A stretch of 13,661 nt of DNA from NCBI GenBank assembly GCA_927911515.1, contig CAKMQH010000045.1:1-13661 (forward strand), given 5' to 3'. This document shows, piece after piece, positions 1 through 7,705 of this stretch. How positions within the stretch are numbered: the first letter of the stretch is position 1; the number at the start of each line of letters is the position of its first letter. The notes beneath the pieces are model-generated. The model was not told where the DNA came from, searched no databases, and worked only from the letters and a program-made list of their open reading frames with translations. The stretch comes from an uncultured Neisseria sp. (GTDB lineage: Bacteria; Pseudomonadota; Gammaproteobacteria; Burkholderiales; Neisseriaceae). Position numbers and translations under genes: made by a program.

Positions 1-116
1 GCAGACAGTACAGATAGTACGGAACCGATTCACTTGGTGCTTCAGCACCTTAGAGAATCGTTCTCTTTGAGCTAAGGCGAGGCAACGCCGTACTGGTTTA
101 AAGTTAATCCACTATA
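1..116. repeat. Correia repeat enclosed element (CREE), long form, cut by the window edge
   Basis: The sequence matches the complete copy at 1686-1842 in inverted orientation, with about three differences over 116 bases. It ends in the typical terminal inverted repeat reading TTAATCCACTATA. The left 40 or so bases, including the other terminal repeat, lie outside the window. It contains the roughly 50-bp internal segment that marks the long form. CREEs are non-autonomous, TA-targeted elements of Neisseria, known to carry outward promoters and, in the long form, an IHF site; those functions were not tested here. Confidence 0.9.
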
Positions 117-249
117 TTTTTTAAAATGGGCAAGTGATACAACTTATCGTAGAACGATACCCCATTAATCGCAACGCGGAGGCAATGGTTTGGATGGATA
201 TCACAAGCGTTGGCGGCTTCTTTGGAAAAATGTTGCCGCGCGTAGGATA

Positions 250-1662
250 TTATGGGAGTTGCTGTTTCCAATGCGCCAGCAGTTGCTTGAGGATTTCAGA
301 TTGTTCGTGACCGTCGTTAATGGCGGTTTCGAGCCAACGGCATGCCAAAGCAGTATTGCGGCGGACGCCTGTCCCGTGGAAATAGAGACAGGCGAGGTTG
401 TATTGCGCCATCGTGTCTTTTTGCTGTGCCGCTTGCGCGAACCATTTGGCGGCTTGGGTATAGTCGGTCTCCGTTCCATGACCGTTGTAGTACATCATGC
501 CGAGATTGGTTTGCGCTTTGCTGTGTCCCAAATCTGCGGCCTGTTGATAGAGCGTTAACGCTTCGGTATGGTCGGGCGAGCGGTTCAGACCGTAATGGGC
601 GGCAAAAGCCAGCTGATAGAATTGCTCTGCCTGTTGGCGTTGCAACGCGTGTTCTTTGGCTTGGGGGTAGTTTTGCTTATTGTTCAGGGCAATGTCAGCG
701 AGTAGTTTTTGATGTGCAGCAAGATTGCCCAAATCAGCAGCAAGCTGATAGTAATGGCGCGCTTTGGAGGGCTCGGGAAGGATACCCAGTCCGTAGCGGT
801 AGATATCGCCGAGTAAACGCAGCGCTTCGGGATGATTGCGGCGGGCGGCTGCTTTGGCGTAGCGGCGTGCTTTATCCGTGTCTTTCGGAACATCTTTGCC
901 CAACAGATGAATTTCTGCGAGTTTGGCGTAAGCATCGCTGCTGTTTTGTCTGGCGGCGGTTTCCAGCCAACGGATGGCTTTGTCGGGATGGGTCGGAAGC
1001 AGGATTTCCGCAAGGGCGACCTGTGCCGGAGCAATGTTGTCACTTGCCGCGATATACAGGTGTTTGGCGGCCTGCTCAAGGTCAGGTGCCACGCCTTGAC
1101 CGAGCTTGTATTGCAATCCGAGCTGCCAATTGGCAGGCGTAAATCCTTGTTTGGCGGCAAGTTGGTAGAGCTGGTGTGATTGGGGGTAGTCGGGCGGCGA
1201 GGTGTATTGGCAATGCTGGCCTAAGAAATATAGGGCTTGAGGGTTTTGCTGACGTGCGGCTAGTACGGCCCAATCGACCGCTTCTTCGTGTTGACCAGCG
1301 TCATGATAAGCGCGCATCAGTTTAAGCTGCGCTTCGATAATGCCTGCTTCTGCCAATTCCCGATAGGAGGGAAGCAGGGTATTGAGCGGCATGCCTTGTG
1401 CTTCTTGGATTTGAAGGAGGTTGTAGCTGGCGTAGGGATGACCGTCACGCGCTGCTTGTTGCATCAGGCGTATGCCGGCTTCACGGTTGGCAGGTATGCC
1501 TTGCCCTTGCAACAGGCAGCCTGCGAGATGGAATTCTGCTTCCGTATGCCCTTCGTTTGCCGCTTTTTGCAACAGCGGGACTGCGGCGGCAAAATCGGGC
1601 GGGATTTGGGTCATGAATGAGTGAGCTTCCCGGAATAGTGTATCGGCGGTTGTTGTATTCAT
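250..1662 (-). CDS. Sel1-like (TPR-type) repeat protein
   Basis: A 470-residue protein made almost wholly of tandem Sel1-like helical repeats of about 36 residues, roughly ten of them. The repeat signature is visible as LGDIYRYGLGI, LGMMYYNGHGT and LACLYFHGTGV followed by an aromatic residue and an alanine pair, as in KWFAQAAQQ and RWLETAIND. There is no signal peptide, lipobox or membrane helix, so it is probably cytoplasmic and a protein-protein scaffold; partner and process are unknown. The ATG at 1662 is the first in frame; no clear Shine-Dalgarno precedes it. A CREE end lies 24 bp upstream and supplies a TATAAA box about 20 bp before the start, so its promoter may come from the repeat. 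The gene is bracketed by two inverted CREEs. Long plus-strand open frames over it are shadows. Confidence 0.85.
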   Translation of the reverse strand: MNTTTADTLFREAHSFMTQIPPDFAAAVPLLQKAANEGHTEAEFHLAGCLLQGQGIPANREAGIRLMQQAARDGHPYASYNLLQIQEAQGMPLNTLLPSYRELAEAGIIEAQLKLMRAYHDAGQHEEAVDWAVLAARQQNPQALYFLGQHCQYTSPPDYPQSHQLYQLAAKQGFTPANWQLGLQYKLGQGVAPDLEQAAKHLYIAASDNIAPAQVALAEILLPTHPDKAIRWLETAARQNSSDAYAKLAEIHLLGKDVPKDTDKARRYAKAAARRNHPEALRLLGDIYRYGLGILPEPSKARHYYQLAADLGNLAAHQKLLADIALNNKQNYPQAKEHALQRQQAEQFYQLAFAAHYGLNRSPDHTEALTLYQQAADLGHSKAQTNLGMMYYNGHGTETDYTQAAKWFAQAAQQKDTMAQYNLACLYFHGTGVRRNTALACRWLETAINDGHEQSEILKQLLAHWKQQLP

Positions 1663-1685
1663 TTTATTGTATATGTTTTGAATTT

Positions 1686-1842
1686 TATAGTGGCTTAACT
1701 TTAAACCAGTACGGCGTTGCCTCGCCTTAGCTCAAAGAGAATGATTCTCTAAGGTGCTGAAGCACCAAGTGAATCGGTTCCGTACTATCTTTACTGTCTG
1801 CGGCTTCGTCGCCTTGTCCTGATTTAAATTTAATCCACTATA
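1686..1842. repeat. Correia repeat enclosed element (CREE), complete long form, 157 bp
   Basis: Bounded by terminal inverted repeats: TATAGTGGCTTAACTTTAAA on the left and the TTTAAATTTAATCCACTATA end on the right. The left repeat has one change from the usual TATAGTGGATTAA. The internal roughly 50-bp segment is present. It lies between the Sel1-repeat gene start and the hemB end. Read outward to the left on the minus strand, its terminal TATA plus flanking bases form TATAAAAT just upstream of the Sel1 gene, a plausible -10 box. Its orientation is opposite to the copies at 1-116 and 3979-4085. Confidence 0.93.
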
Positions 1843-1942
1843 TAAAACGGACGCTGTAAGTGTTTGTTTGAGAGTTGCGGTATTTTACCAGAAATTACCT
1901 GATTATTCATTCCGTTGTAATAAATTTTGTCAGGCAAATGCC

Positions 1943-3025
<1,083 letters not shown>

Positions 3026-3045
3026 CTAAATCGGCAGGAGAAATG

Positions 3046-3085
3046 TTTTCAGACGACCTCTTTGCAAGCAGGGGTCGTCTGAAAA
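3046..3085 (-). terminator. DUS-pair terminator between the lipoprotein gene and hemB
   Basis: Two inverted DNA uptake sequences form a perfect 13-bp stem, TTTTCAGACGACC with GGTCGTCTGAAAA, around a 14-base loop. It lies just downstream of the lipoprotein gene stop at 3150 and about 48 bp upstream of the hemB start. Inverted DUS pairs as terminators are a well-known Neisseria habit. The A/T bases flanking the stem act as a short T tract. Confidence 0.8.
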
Positions 3086-3149
3086 TGGGTTTGCGACAGT
3101 TTACGCCGTTTTGGTGGATTACTCAAAATTTGCTCAGAGTACCGAAAAA

Positions 3150-3878
3150 TCAGTCTTTTACTTTTCTGATGGCTTTGACCGTTTTGGAAATCGAGTCGAT
3201 TTTGTCGGGTTTGGGTATATTGCGCTCTTCTTCACGCAAGCCTTGGGCATCCAGCGGCTCGATATTTTTCATGGCTTCGCGGTAGGCGGCAGGGCTGAGT
3301 TTTTCTTGAGTGATGCGCCATACTTTGCGTCCGCCGGTACGCGTTTCCGATGCGGTCCACAAGCCGACTTTGTGGTAATAGAGCAAAACACTGCCGGCAA
3401 GGGTTTTCATGTCGGTATTGGGTTTGCCGCTGCCGATGCTGCGGCCAATACGGTTGTTGCGTTGGTCAACCGCTTGGTCTGCGAGATAACGGCTGAAATA
3501 GTTGATTTTGCCTTCGCGGATCTTGATGTCGGCGAGGTAGGCATTACCTGCTTTTTCAGCGATTACGTTGTCGAATTGGGAGGTAATGGCGGCTTGCCAC
3601 AGGGATTGACGCACGGCATTGACCTGCGTGCCTTTGCCATCGCCGTTGGCAGTGTCGTCTAAGCCGCTGCGGTAGGCAAAGCGCGTGGCATTGCTGCTGA
3701 TATTGAATGAGCCTGTGTCTTCCATACCGATGGCTTGCGCCGCCACGGGGTGATTGAGGGCGAATTGGGTGATTTTGCTGCGCCGGGTTTGATCCTCTTC
3801 AAAGGTCGTCTGACAGCCGGAGAGCAAGATGGAAGCAAGTAGGATGTATTTAATATGTGTATTAAGTTTCTGAGCCAT
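3150..3878 (-). CDS. predicted lipoprotein of unknown function (DUF6973-like)
   Basis: From the ATG at 3878 this gives 242 residues. The N-terminus is a lipoprotein signal: MAQKLNTHIK, a hydrophobic stretch, then LLSGC with the lipidated cysteine at residue 22. A longer frame opens at 3956, but it would put a second hydrophobic segment before this signal and is unlikely. The mature part contains GTQVNAVRQSLWQAA, which resembles the N-A-x-R-H/Q-x-x-W core of the DUF6973 family; this assignment is from memory and tentative. The C-terminus is charged and rich in lysine. It is probably attached to the periplasmic side of a membrane. The upstream region 3879-3978 is very AT-rich with several TATA-like boxes, and a short CREE lies 100 bp upstream. 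Confidence 0.75.
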   Translation of the reverse strand: MAQKLNTHIKYILLASILLSGCQTTFEEDQTRRSKITQFALNHPVAAQAIGMEDTGSFNISSNATRFAYRSGLDDTANGDGKGTQVNAVRQSLWQAAITSQFDNVIAEKAGNAYLADIKIREGKINYFSRYLADQAVDQRNNRIGRSIGSGKPNTDMKTLAGSVLLYYHKVGLWTASETRTGGRKVWRITQEKLSPAAYREAMKNIEPLDAQGLREEERNIPKPDKIDSISKTVKAIRKVKD

Positions 3879-3978
3879 AATATGAGTCGTGATGAAAAAT
3901 ATTATTTTTATTGATAATATACTGCTTATATAACATATAATTACATATTGTAGCAAAATATTCTTCAGGCGGGCGCTT

Positions 3979-4085
3979 TATAGTGGATTAAATTTAAATC
4001 AGAACAAGGCGACGAAACCGCAGACAGTACAGATAGTACGGCAAGGCGAGGCAACGCCGTACTGGTTTAAAGTTAATCCACTATA
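3979..4085. repeat. Correia repeat enclosed element (CREE), short form, 107 bp
   Basis: It has intact terminal inverted repeats, starting TATAGTGGATTAAATTTAAA and ending TTAATCCACTATA. Compared with the 157-bp copy it lacks exactly the 50-bp internal block: the sequence jumps from GATAGTACGG straight to CAAGGCGAGGC. This is the classical short CREE class, which lacks the internal segment reported to carry the IHF site. Its left end points a TATAAA box outward toward the lipoprotein gene; its right end lies 5 bp beyond the literal stop codon of the SDR gene. Confidence 0.93.
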
Positions 4086-4090
4086 TTGTA

Positions 4091-5020
4091 TCAGCGGTCT
4101 CTTGCGTTAGAGCAAAAGGTCTCTGAAACCGGCTTATGACGAGGCGGTTTCAGACGACCTTTTTGTATGTATGGCTGATTCAACTTTGGAGGGAAAAATT
4201 TTTTTGCGGCTAATGGCTCTCGACCCAGTAAAGCTGCAAAATCGGAATAATCGGCACATGAACCTTGTTCGAGTAGGACAAAACTGTTGCGGCTGATGAT
4301 GCCGTTGCTGAGGATGTTTGCCAACGGCAGCGCAGGGTCAATTAGGCGCAGGGGGATGGATAGGATACGTTGCGGCGGTTTGTGGTGCAGGGTTTGGCGG
4401 AGTGTGGTCAGGTATTCCGCCAAGGTCAGTGTTTGGCTGCCGGTCATATTGATGATGCTGTGGTCGGTGTCGGTTTGGACGGCAAGTTTTGCCAAACCTT
4501 CGGCAACATCGGCAAGATGTACGGGCTGCAAATGAAAGCGTCCGCTTTTCGGCAGGGGAAGCAAAGGGAGACGGGCTAGTTTGATGAACAGTTCGCAGCT
4601 GGTTCCTCCTCGCCCGTAAACGACGGATGGTCTGGCTATCGCAGTCGCTATGCCGCTTTGGACGACGGCATCATCTCCACGTCCTTTGCTGCCGACAAAG
4701 TTGATGGATTGAGATGGATCGGCACCCAGTGCGGATAGTTGCACCCAGCGTTTTACGCCTGCTGCTTTTGCCCATGCGGCGAGCTGTCTGGGCGTGTGGT
4801 GGTGTACGGTTTCGAGTATTTCGGCATGACGGTTCATGATGCCGATGCAGTTGATGAGGACGTCTTGCCCCTCTAATAAACGGCGTGCGGCGGTTTCGTC
4901 GGGATGAAGAAAATCGAAGGCGCGGCGGTTGGGCGTGCAAACTTGGTGACCTTGTTCTTTGAGGATTTGAGCGGTACGGCTGCCGATGAAGCCGCTGCCT
5001 CCGAAAACGATGATATTCAT
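4091..5020 (-). CDS. atypical short-chain dehydrogenase / NAD(P)-binding epimerase-like protein
   Basis: An NAD(P)-binding Rossmann protein of 309 residues as read. The N-terminus [13 protein letters not shown] holds the GxxGxxG dinucleotide motif at residues 7-13. [19 protein letters not shown] and [10 protein letters not shown] are typical of atypical SDRs of the NDUFA9/NmrA-like kind; there is no classical YxxxK pair, so the reaction cannot be named. The ATG at 5020 is chosen because the Rossmann strand begins there, although the frame stays open to 5155. It is the last gene of an operon with DoxX-like and DUF2269 membrane proteins. The C-terminus is odd: the frame reads through a DUS terminator and stops next to a CREE. 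Removing one A from the A7 run at 4199-4205 would give a stop at 4180, before the hairpin (279 residues). Confidence 0.85.
   Translation of the reverse strand: MNIIVFGGSGFIGSRTAQILKEQGHQVCTPNRRAFDFLHPDETAARRLLEGQDVLINCIGIMNRHAEILETVHHHTPRQLAAWAKAAGVKRWVQLSALGADPSQSINFVGSKGRGDDAVVQSGIATAIARPSVVYGRGGTSCELFIKLARLPLLPLPKSGRFHLQPVHLADVAEGLAKLAVQTDTDHSIINMTGSQTLTLAEYLTTLRQTLHHKPPQRILSIPLRLIDPALPLANILSNGIISRNSFVLLEQGSCADYSDFAALLGREPLAAKKFFPPKLNQPYIQKGRLKPPRHKPVSETFCSNARDR
4115..4162. terminator. DUS-containing bidirectional terminator hairpin
   Basis: The stem pairs AAAGGTCTCTGAAACCG with CGGTTTCAGACGACCTTT (one bulged base), with a 13-base loop. The right arm is a full DUS; the left arm is a DUS with one base missing. 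T runs flank it on both strands. It lies within the literal SDR reading frame, which is unusual for a terminator of that gene. Confidence 0.8.
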
Positions 5021-5044
5021 ATGCTTTTCTTTTGGGTTTAACTG

Positions 5045-5056
5045 AGGTCGTCTGAA
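5045..5056 (+). other. DNA uptake sequence, AGGTCGTCTGAA form
   Basis: A single perfect 12-mer lying between the DUF2269 stop (5062) and the SDR start (5020). With no inverted partner nearby it is probably an uptake signal rather than a terminator. This A/G-leading variant is what points to the N. subflava / N. mucosa group. Confidence 0.85.
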
Positions 5057-5061
5057 AATCT

Positions 5062-5544
5062 TTAAATCGGTTTCATTACCATCAGGAAGTAAATCACGAT
5101 GGTGGCGCAAAAGGCGGGGTAGCCGAGCAATTCCCAGCGTCTGGCATAACGCCAATAGGGTTCCGGAATAGTGTCTGCGTTTTCTTTATGCGCTTTTTCA
5201 GCAATCTTTGCCATGCGGATTTGCAGCCAGACAACGGGCAGCCAGCAAATGCCTGAAAGAGCATATAGACCAAGCGTCATCCATATCCAATCTTGTTCTA
5301 GCATCGTGGATACGGTATAGCCGCGTTCGTACAACATCCATAAGCCGGACAGGGGCTGGAAAATGACGGCGGGCGTAGTAAACCACCAGTCTGCTTTGAT
5401 GACCCAATGCGATACGACTGACTGCGCGGCAACCGAGCCGCTGCGGTTTGCCCAAAAGAGGTAAAACGCCGTACCAAAACCGGTGCCGACCATTAAGGTA
5501 GCCGAGATGATGTGCAGGGTTTTAACAATTAAATAGGTGTTCAT
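5062..5544 (-). CDS. DUF2269 family integral membrane protein
   Basis: A 160-residue protein with about four hydrophobic helices: residues about 4-30, 52-72, 83-107 and 138-158. The opening MNTYLIVKTLHIISATLMVGTG, with a conserved His in the first helix, and the DWWFTTPAVIFQPLSG segment are typical of DUF2269. The function of the family is not established. A strong Shine-Dalgarno (TAGGAG) lies seven bases before the ATG. The start overlaps the stop of the upstream DoxX-like gene as ATGA, so translation is coupled. The next gene downstream is the SDR, 41 bp on. Confidence 0.85.
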   Translation of the reverse strand: MNTYLIVKTLHIISATLMVGTGFGTAFYLFWANRSGSVAAQSVVSHWVIKADWWFTTPAVIFQPLSGLWMLYERGYTVSTMLEQDWIWMTLGLYALSGICWLPVVWLQIRMAKIAEKAHKENADTIPEPYWRYARRWELLGYPAFCATIVIYFLMVMKPI

Positions 5545-5929
5545 TTTTTATCTCCTACGGATTGATACAGGAAAAATAAAGTAGCCATAATCGGCAGGTT
5601 TTTTAACAAAGGCGCAAATGGATGCGCCCACATTTCGGGCAGCCTGAAGGCAATGATCAGGCTGTATGCCGCGACGGTTAGTAGTTGCAGCAACCATATT
5701 TCGGAACGGGAACGAAAGCGGCTGAAGCATAAATAGGCAAAACCGATGTCCAGCAGCGAAGCGGCGATCAATGTCGGCCATTGCAACGGATTGGGAATGC
5801 CGACCGAATGCAGCAAATCCAATGACATTTCAGGCATGAAAACAGAGGTTGCGTACCGCTCCAGAGCCATAGCAGCCCCATCGAGTAAGGCAGGTAGGCG
5901 GGTAGGGTATGTGTAGTGTGGTCCGGCAT
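5541..5929 (-). pseudogene. DoxX-like membrane protein, frameshifted near the N-terminus
   Basis: Two frames together encode one DoxX-like (DoxX_3 type) four-helix membrane protein. The first starts at the ATG at 5929, has a good Shine-Dalgarno (GAGGAAA) and reads MPDHTTHTLPAYLPYSMGLL then WLWSGTQPLF. The second continues as FMPEMSLDLLHSVGIP and runs to the stop at 5541. They join if one T is added to the T4 run at 5839-5842 (minus-strand CTGTTTTCATG), giving 129 residues. As read, the first frame goes out of register there; the only intact open frame starts at an internal ATG (5870), lacks a Shine-Dalgarno and would miss the first helix. It is the first gene of the operon with DUF2269 and SDR. 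I recall DoxX_3 domains fused to SDRs in other bacteria, which supports a shared function. A sequencing error is possible. Confidence 0.8.
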
Positions 5930-5952
5930 ATTGGTTTCCTCATTTCAGTTTG

Positions 5953-6000
5953 TTTATATAGTTAGTCTGTAATTTCTAAAATTTCTGTCAAAAGAGAAAT
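5953..6000 (-). promoter_or_regulatory. predicted operator/promoter of the DoxX-DUF2269-SDR operon
   Basis: The 20-mer at 5981-6000, ATTTCTGTCAAAAGAGAAAT, matches the centre of the palindrome in front of the GbsR-type regulator in 18 of 20 positions. On the minus strand it contains TTGACA, but the box 17 bp downstream (AGACTA) is a poor -10. An alternative pair is TTTAGA (5980-5975) and TATAAA (5958-5953) with 16-bp spacing, which would put the operator immediately upstream of the -35. It lies 52 bp upstream of the ATG at 5929. Confidence 0.6.
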
Positions 6001-6015
6001 GTAAGGGTAAAAAAA

Positions 6016-6375
6016 TTAGGCAGGTTCCTGAATATCATCCTCACCTGGGGGATTGGGCAAGCTCAAAACGCCAACAATCAAAGAATAAGTACCGCCTATT
6101 ACCAAGCTAGCTAGGAGGCTGGTGACAAAATCCGCACCAAACAGTAAAAGATACAGGCAACCGCATAAAGATCCGGTTATGATTGCCCGTATAAGGCCGC
6201 GTAAATCTCTATATGTAGACGTCAAACTTAAGATCAAACCGCAAATTAGGGCTGGTACGGTAAAGAATAAAGCATAGTAGCCGATACTAAACGCAAAAAA
6301 TAGCGTAGATGCAGTATAAGCGATGATGACTCTACCTCTCGGATAGTTGAAATAATCATCTGTTGAATGCGTCAT
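6016..6375 (-). CDS. small four-helix membrane protein, unknown function
   Basis: From the ATG at 6375 this is 119 residues, starting MTHSTDDYFNYPRGR, with an AGG Shine-Dalgarno six bases upstream. Two pairs of hydrophobic helices follow, split by a short polar loop (TSTYRDLRG). The tail PNPPGEDDIQEPA is acidic and presumably cytoplasmic. I do not recognise the family. The frame is open up to an ATG at 6441, which would overlap the regulator stop by four bases and give 141 residues; that start has no Shine-Dalgarno, so I prefer 6375, but coupling to the regulator cannot be excluded. It is almost certainly co-transcribed with the regulator gene. Confidence 0.7.
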   Translation of the reverse strand: MTHSTDDYFNYPRGRVIIAYTASTLFFAFSIGYYALFFTVPALICGLILSLTSTYRDLRGLIRAIITGSLCGCLYLLLFGADFVTSLLASLVIGGTYSLIVGVLSLPNPPGEDDIQEPA

Positions 6376-6437
6376 AACACACCTGTAATTGCGTAAGAGA
6401 AATCGGCTTGGTGCATCGAAAACCAATTCGGTTGGCA

Positions 6438-6956
6438 TCATCGGAAAAATTTTTGTATGCCTGCGCCTATTTTTAAAATTTTCACCATGGTTGAAGTAGA
6501 AAGCTTCAACATTTCATTTGCCCACATGGTCAGCGTATTGATGAAATCATGGGTTTGTCGGATTCGCTGCTTGGCGGTTTCATTTTCCTGACTAAATTCA
6601 GGGCTGTCGATCAGGCTTTGCAAAAATTGCCGTGTAGGTTCGATTTCACGCTGCATACGCATTTCTGCGATGGTGCGGAATAAAGTCCAGACGTCGTCTG
6701 AAGTTTCAAAATGATCGCGTCTGTCGCCCAGAATATGCACGGTATGCACCAGTCTCAGGTTTTGCAGCTCTTTGATGCTGTTGCTGACATTGGAGCGCGC
6801 TACGCCGAGCGTTTCGGTGATTTCTTCGGCATTCATCGGTCTGCCCAAGATGTAGAGCAGGGCGTGGATTTGCGCAACGGTACGGTTAACGCCCCATTTG
6901 GTGCCCATTTCGCCCCAGTGGAGGATGAATTTTTCAGTGGTCGGATTCAGTTTCAT
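6438..6956 (-). CDS. GbsR/MarR-family transcriptional regulator
   Basis: A 172-residue winged-helix DNA-binding protein. The opening FILHWGEMGTKWGVNRTVAQ and LYILGRPMNAEEITETLGVA, then a recognition helix in ARSNVSNSIKELQNL and a wing around HILGDRRDHFE, match the GbsR-like (COG1510) branch of the MarR superfamily. The C-terminal part is helical and probably mediates dimerisation. Ligand unknown; the family name comes from the B. subtilis choline-responsive regulator, but choline sensing is not implied here. A perfect inverted repeat over its own promoter suggests autoregulation, and a near copy precedes the DoxX operon. The predicted -10 box lies so close to the ATG that the mRNA may be nearly leaderless, consistent with no visible Shine-Dalgarno. 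A DUS variant lies within the gene at 6691-6702. Confidence 0.85.
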   Translation of the reverse strand: MKLNPTTEKFILHWGEMGTKWGVNRTVAQIHALLYILGRPMNAEEITETLGVARSNVSNSIKELQNLRLVHTVHILGDRRDHFETSDDVWTLFRTIAEMRMQREIEPTRQFLQSLIDSPEFSQENETAKQRIRQTHDFINTLTMWANEMLKLSTSTMVKILKIGAGIQKFFR

Positions 6957-6965
6957 AGTGAGGGT

Positions 6966-7008
6966 ATTTTATTTTTGTCTTTTATTTCTGTCAATACAGA
7001 AATAAAAG
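6966..7008 (-). promoter_or_regulatory. promoter and palindromic operator of the GbsR-type regulator gene
   Basis: The perfect palindrome at 6979-7008 has 13-base arms, CTTTTATTTCTGT and ACAGAAATAAAAG, around CAAT. On the minus strand it contains a consensus -35 TTGACA (6994-6989), followed after exactly 17 bp by TAAAAT (6971-6966). The operator therefore covers the -35 box, as expected for repression. The predicted start of transcription is about 6959, only a few bases before the ATG at 6956. Confidence 0.8.
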
Positions 7009-7024
7009 ATTTTTTGAAAATAGC

Positions 7025-7071
7025 AAAAAACAGGCGGACCGAATATTGCCCGCTATTCAGTCCGCCTGTTT
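7025..7071 (-). terminator. Rho-independent terminator of the small membrane protein gene
   Basis: On the minus strand an 18-bp stem (AAACAGGCGGACTGAATA with TATTCGGTCCGCCTGTTT, one G-U pair) and an 8-base loop is followed by a run of T. It does not contain a DUS. It separates the 7083-7343 gene from the regulator promoter. Confidence 0.9.
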
Positions 7072-7082
7072 GGAAAGGCAGA

Positions 7083-7343
7083 TTATTTTTTCGGCTGCTG
7101 CTTGTAGTATTCCAGCAGTTGTTTCGCCTGCAGCAAAGGCAGCCCAAAATGCTCGTTGATGTTTTTGAGGTCTGTTGTTTCTTTTCCGGTCAGATTGTGT
7201 TCAAGCCATTTCAGATTGTCCGGATTGTTTTTGATTTTTTCGAAATACGCCTGTTTGCGCTTCCAATTGCGCGACCACACCAACAACATGGTGAAAATAC
7301 ATAGAACGATTAAGAAAATATTAGTGAAAACCATCATATCCAT
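7083..7343 (-). CDS. small single-helix membrane protein, unknown function
   Basis: An 86-residue protein with one N-terminal membrane helix (residues about 4-23), then a positively charged stretch (RNWKRKQAYFEK) and a soluble helical C-terminus ending QLLEYYKQQPKK. The positive charges after the helix predict a cytoplasmic C-terminus. The ATG at 7343 has a GGAG Shine-Dalgarno six bases upstream. It is a single transcription unit with a strong terminator right after the stop. I do not recognise a named family. Confidence 0.75.
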   Translation of the reverse strand: MDMMVFTNIFLIVLCIFTMLLVWSRNWKRKQAYFEKIKNNPDNLKWLEHNLTGKETTDLKNINEHFGLPLLQAKQLLEYYKQQPKK

Positions 7344-7705
7344 CGTTGTCTCCGCTTGCTTGGCAGTATGGGGATTATAAGCGAATCAATCGGTTGCGGA
7401 TATATTGGGGAGCGTGGGAGGCATGGTGTTGAATCAAGGTTTGATGACTTCGCGTCTTTTTCGTATCTAATAATCCGTTTTGTGAAAAAGGTCGTCTGAA
7501 TTTGGAAAACAGGATGATTGGGTGTTTTTGAGTTTGGATTTCTATGCGCGCCGTACAGTTAAATCATTAATAAAATAATGTGTTGTGTTAAAATCATGCT
7601 GAGTTGCTAATACAGGTTTGGAAGTATATCGCGTTGTTGGTAAACCATTTGAGAAGGCGGTTCCGTACTTTCAGACGACCCCAAGATACCGAATTTAAAA
7701 TAGCT
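7344..7705. other. intergenic region between divergent genes, with two DUS
   Basis: This 362-bp stretch separates the minus-strand small membrane protein gene from the plus-strand hpnC. It holds a DUS on the plus strand at 7489-7500 and an inverted one at 7670-7681, too far apart for a terminator hairpin. The middle is AT-rich; a TAAAAT at 7589-7594 could be an hpnC -10 box but has no good -35. No gene is apparent. Confidence 0.5.

Noticed and set aside
140..160. Small hairpin TATCGT-AGA-ACGATA after the Sel1-repeat gene
   Set aside because: A 6-bp stem with no T run; too weak to call a terminator.
342..1142. Plus-strand open frame of 266 codons over the Sel1-repeat gene
   Set aside because: The minus-strand frame has clear tandem Sel1 repeats along its full length; the plus-strand product is rich in Arg, Cys and Trp with no family signature, typical of a shadow frame.
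1..1842. Calling the two CREEs and the gene between them a composite transposon
   Set aside because: CREEs carry no transposase and no target duplication around the whole unit can be seen because the left end is outside the window; kept only as a finding.
3879..3956. Longer start for the lipoprotein gene at 3956
   Set aside because: It would place a second hydrophobic stretch before an otherwise textbook lipoprotein signal; the region is AT-rich promoter-like DNA.
5021..5155. Upstream extension of the SDR open frame to an ATG at 5155
   Set aside because: The added 45 residues lie over the DUF2269 gene and a DUS; the Rossmann strand starts exactly at the ATG at 5020.
7604..7705. TTG start giving a 305-residue HpnC
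   Set aside because: The extra 34 residues span a DUS and show no family similarity; HpnC-type sequence begins at the ATG at 7706.
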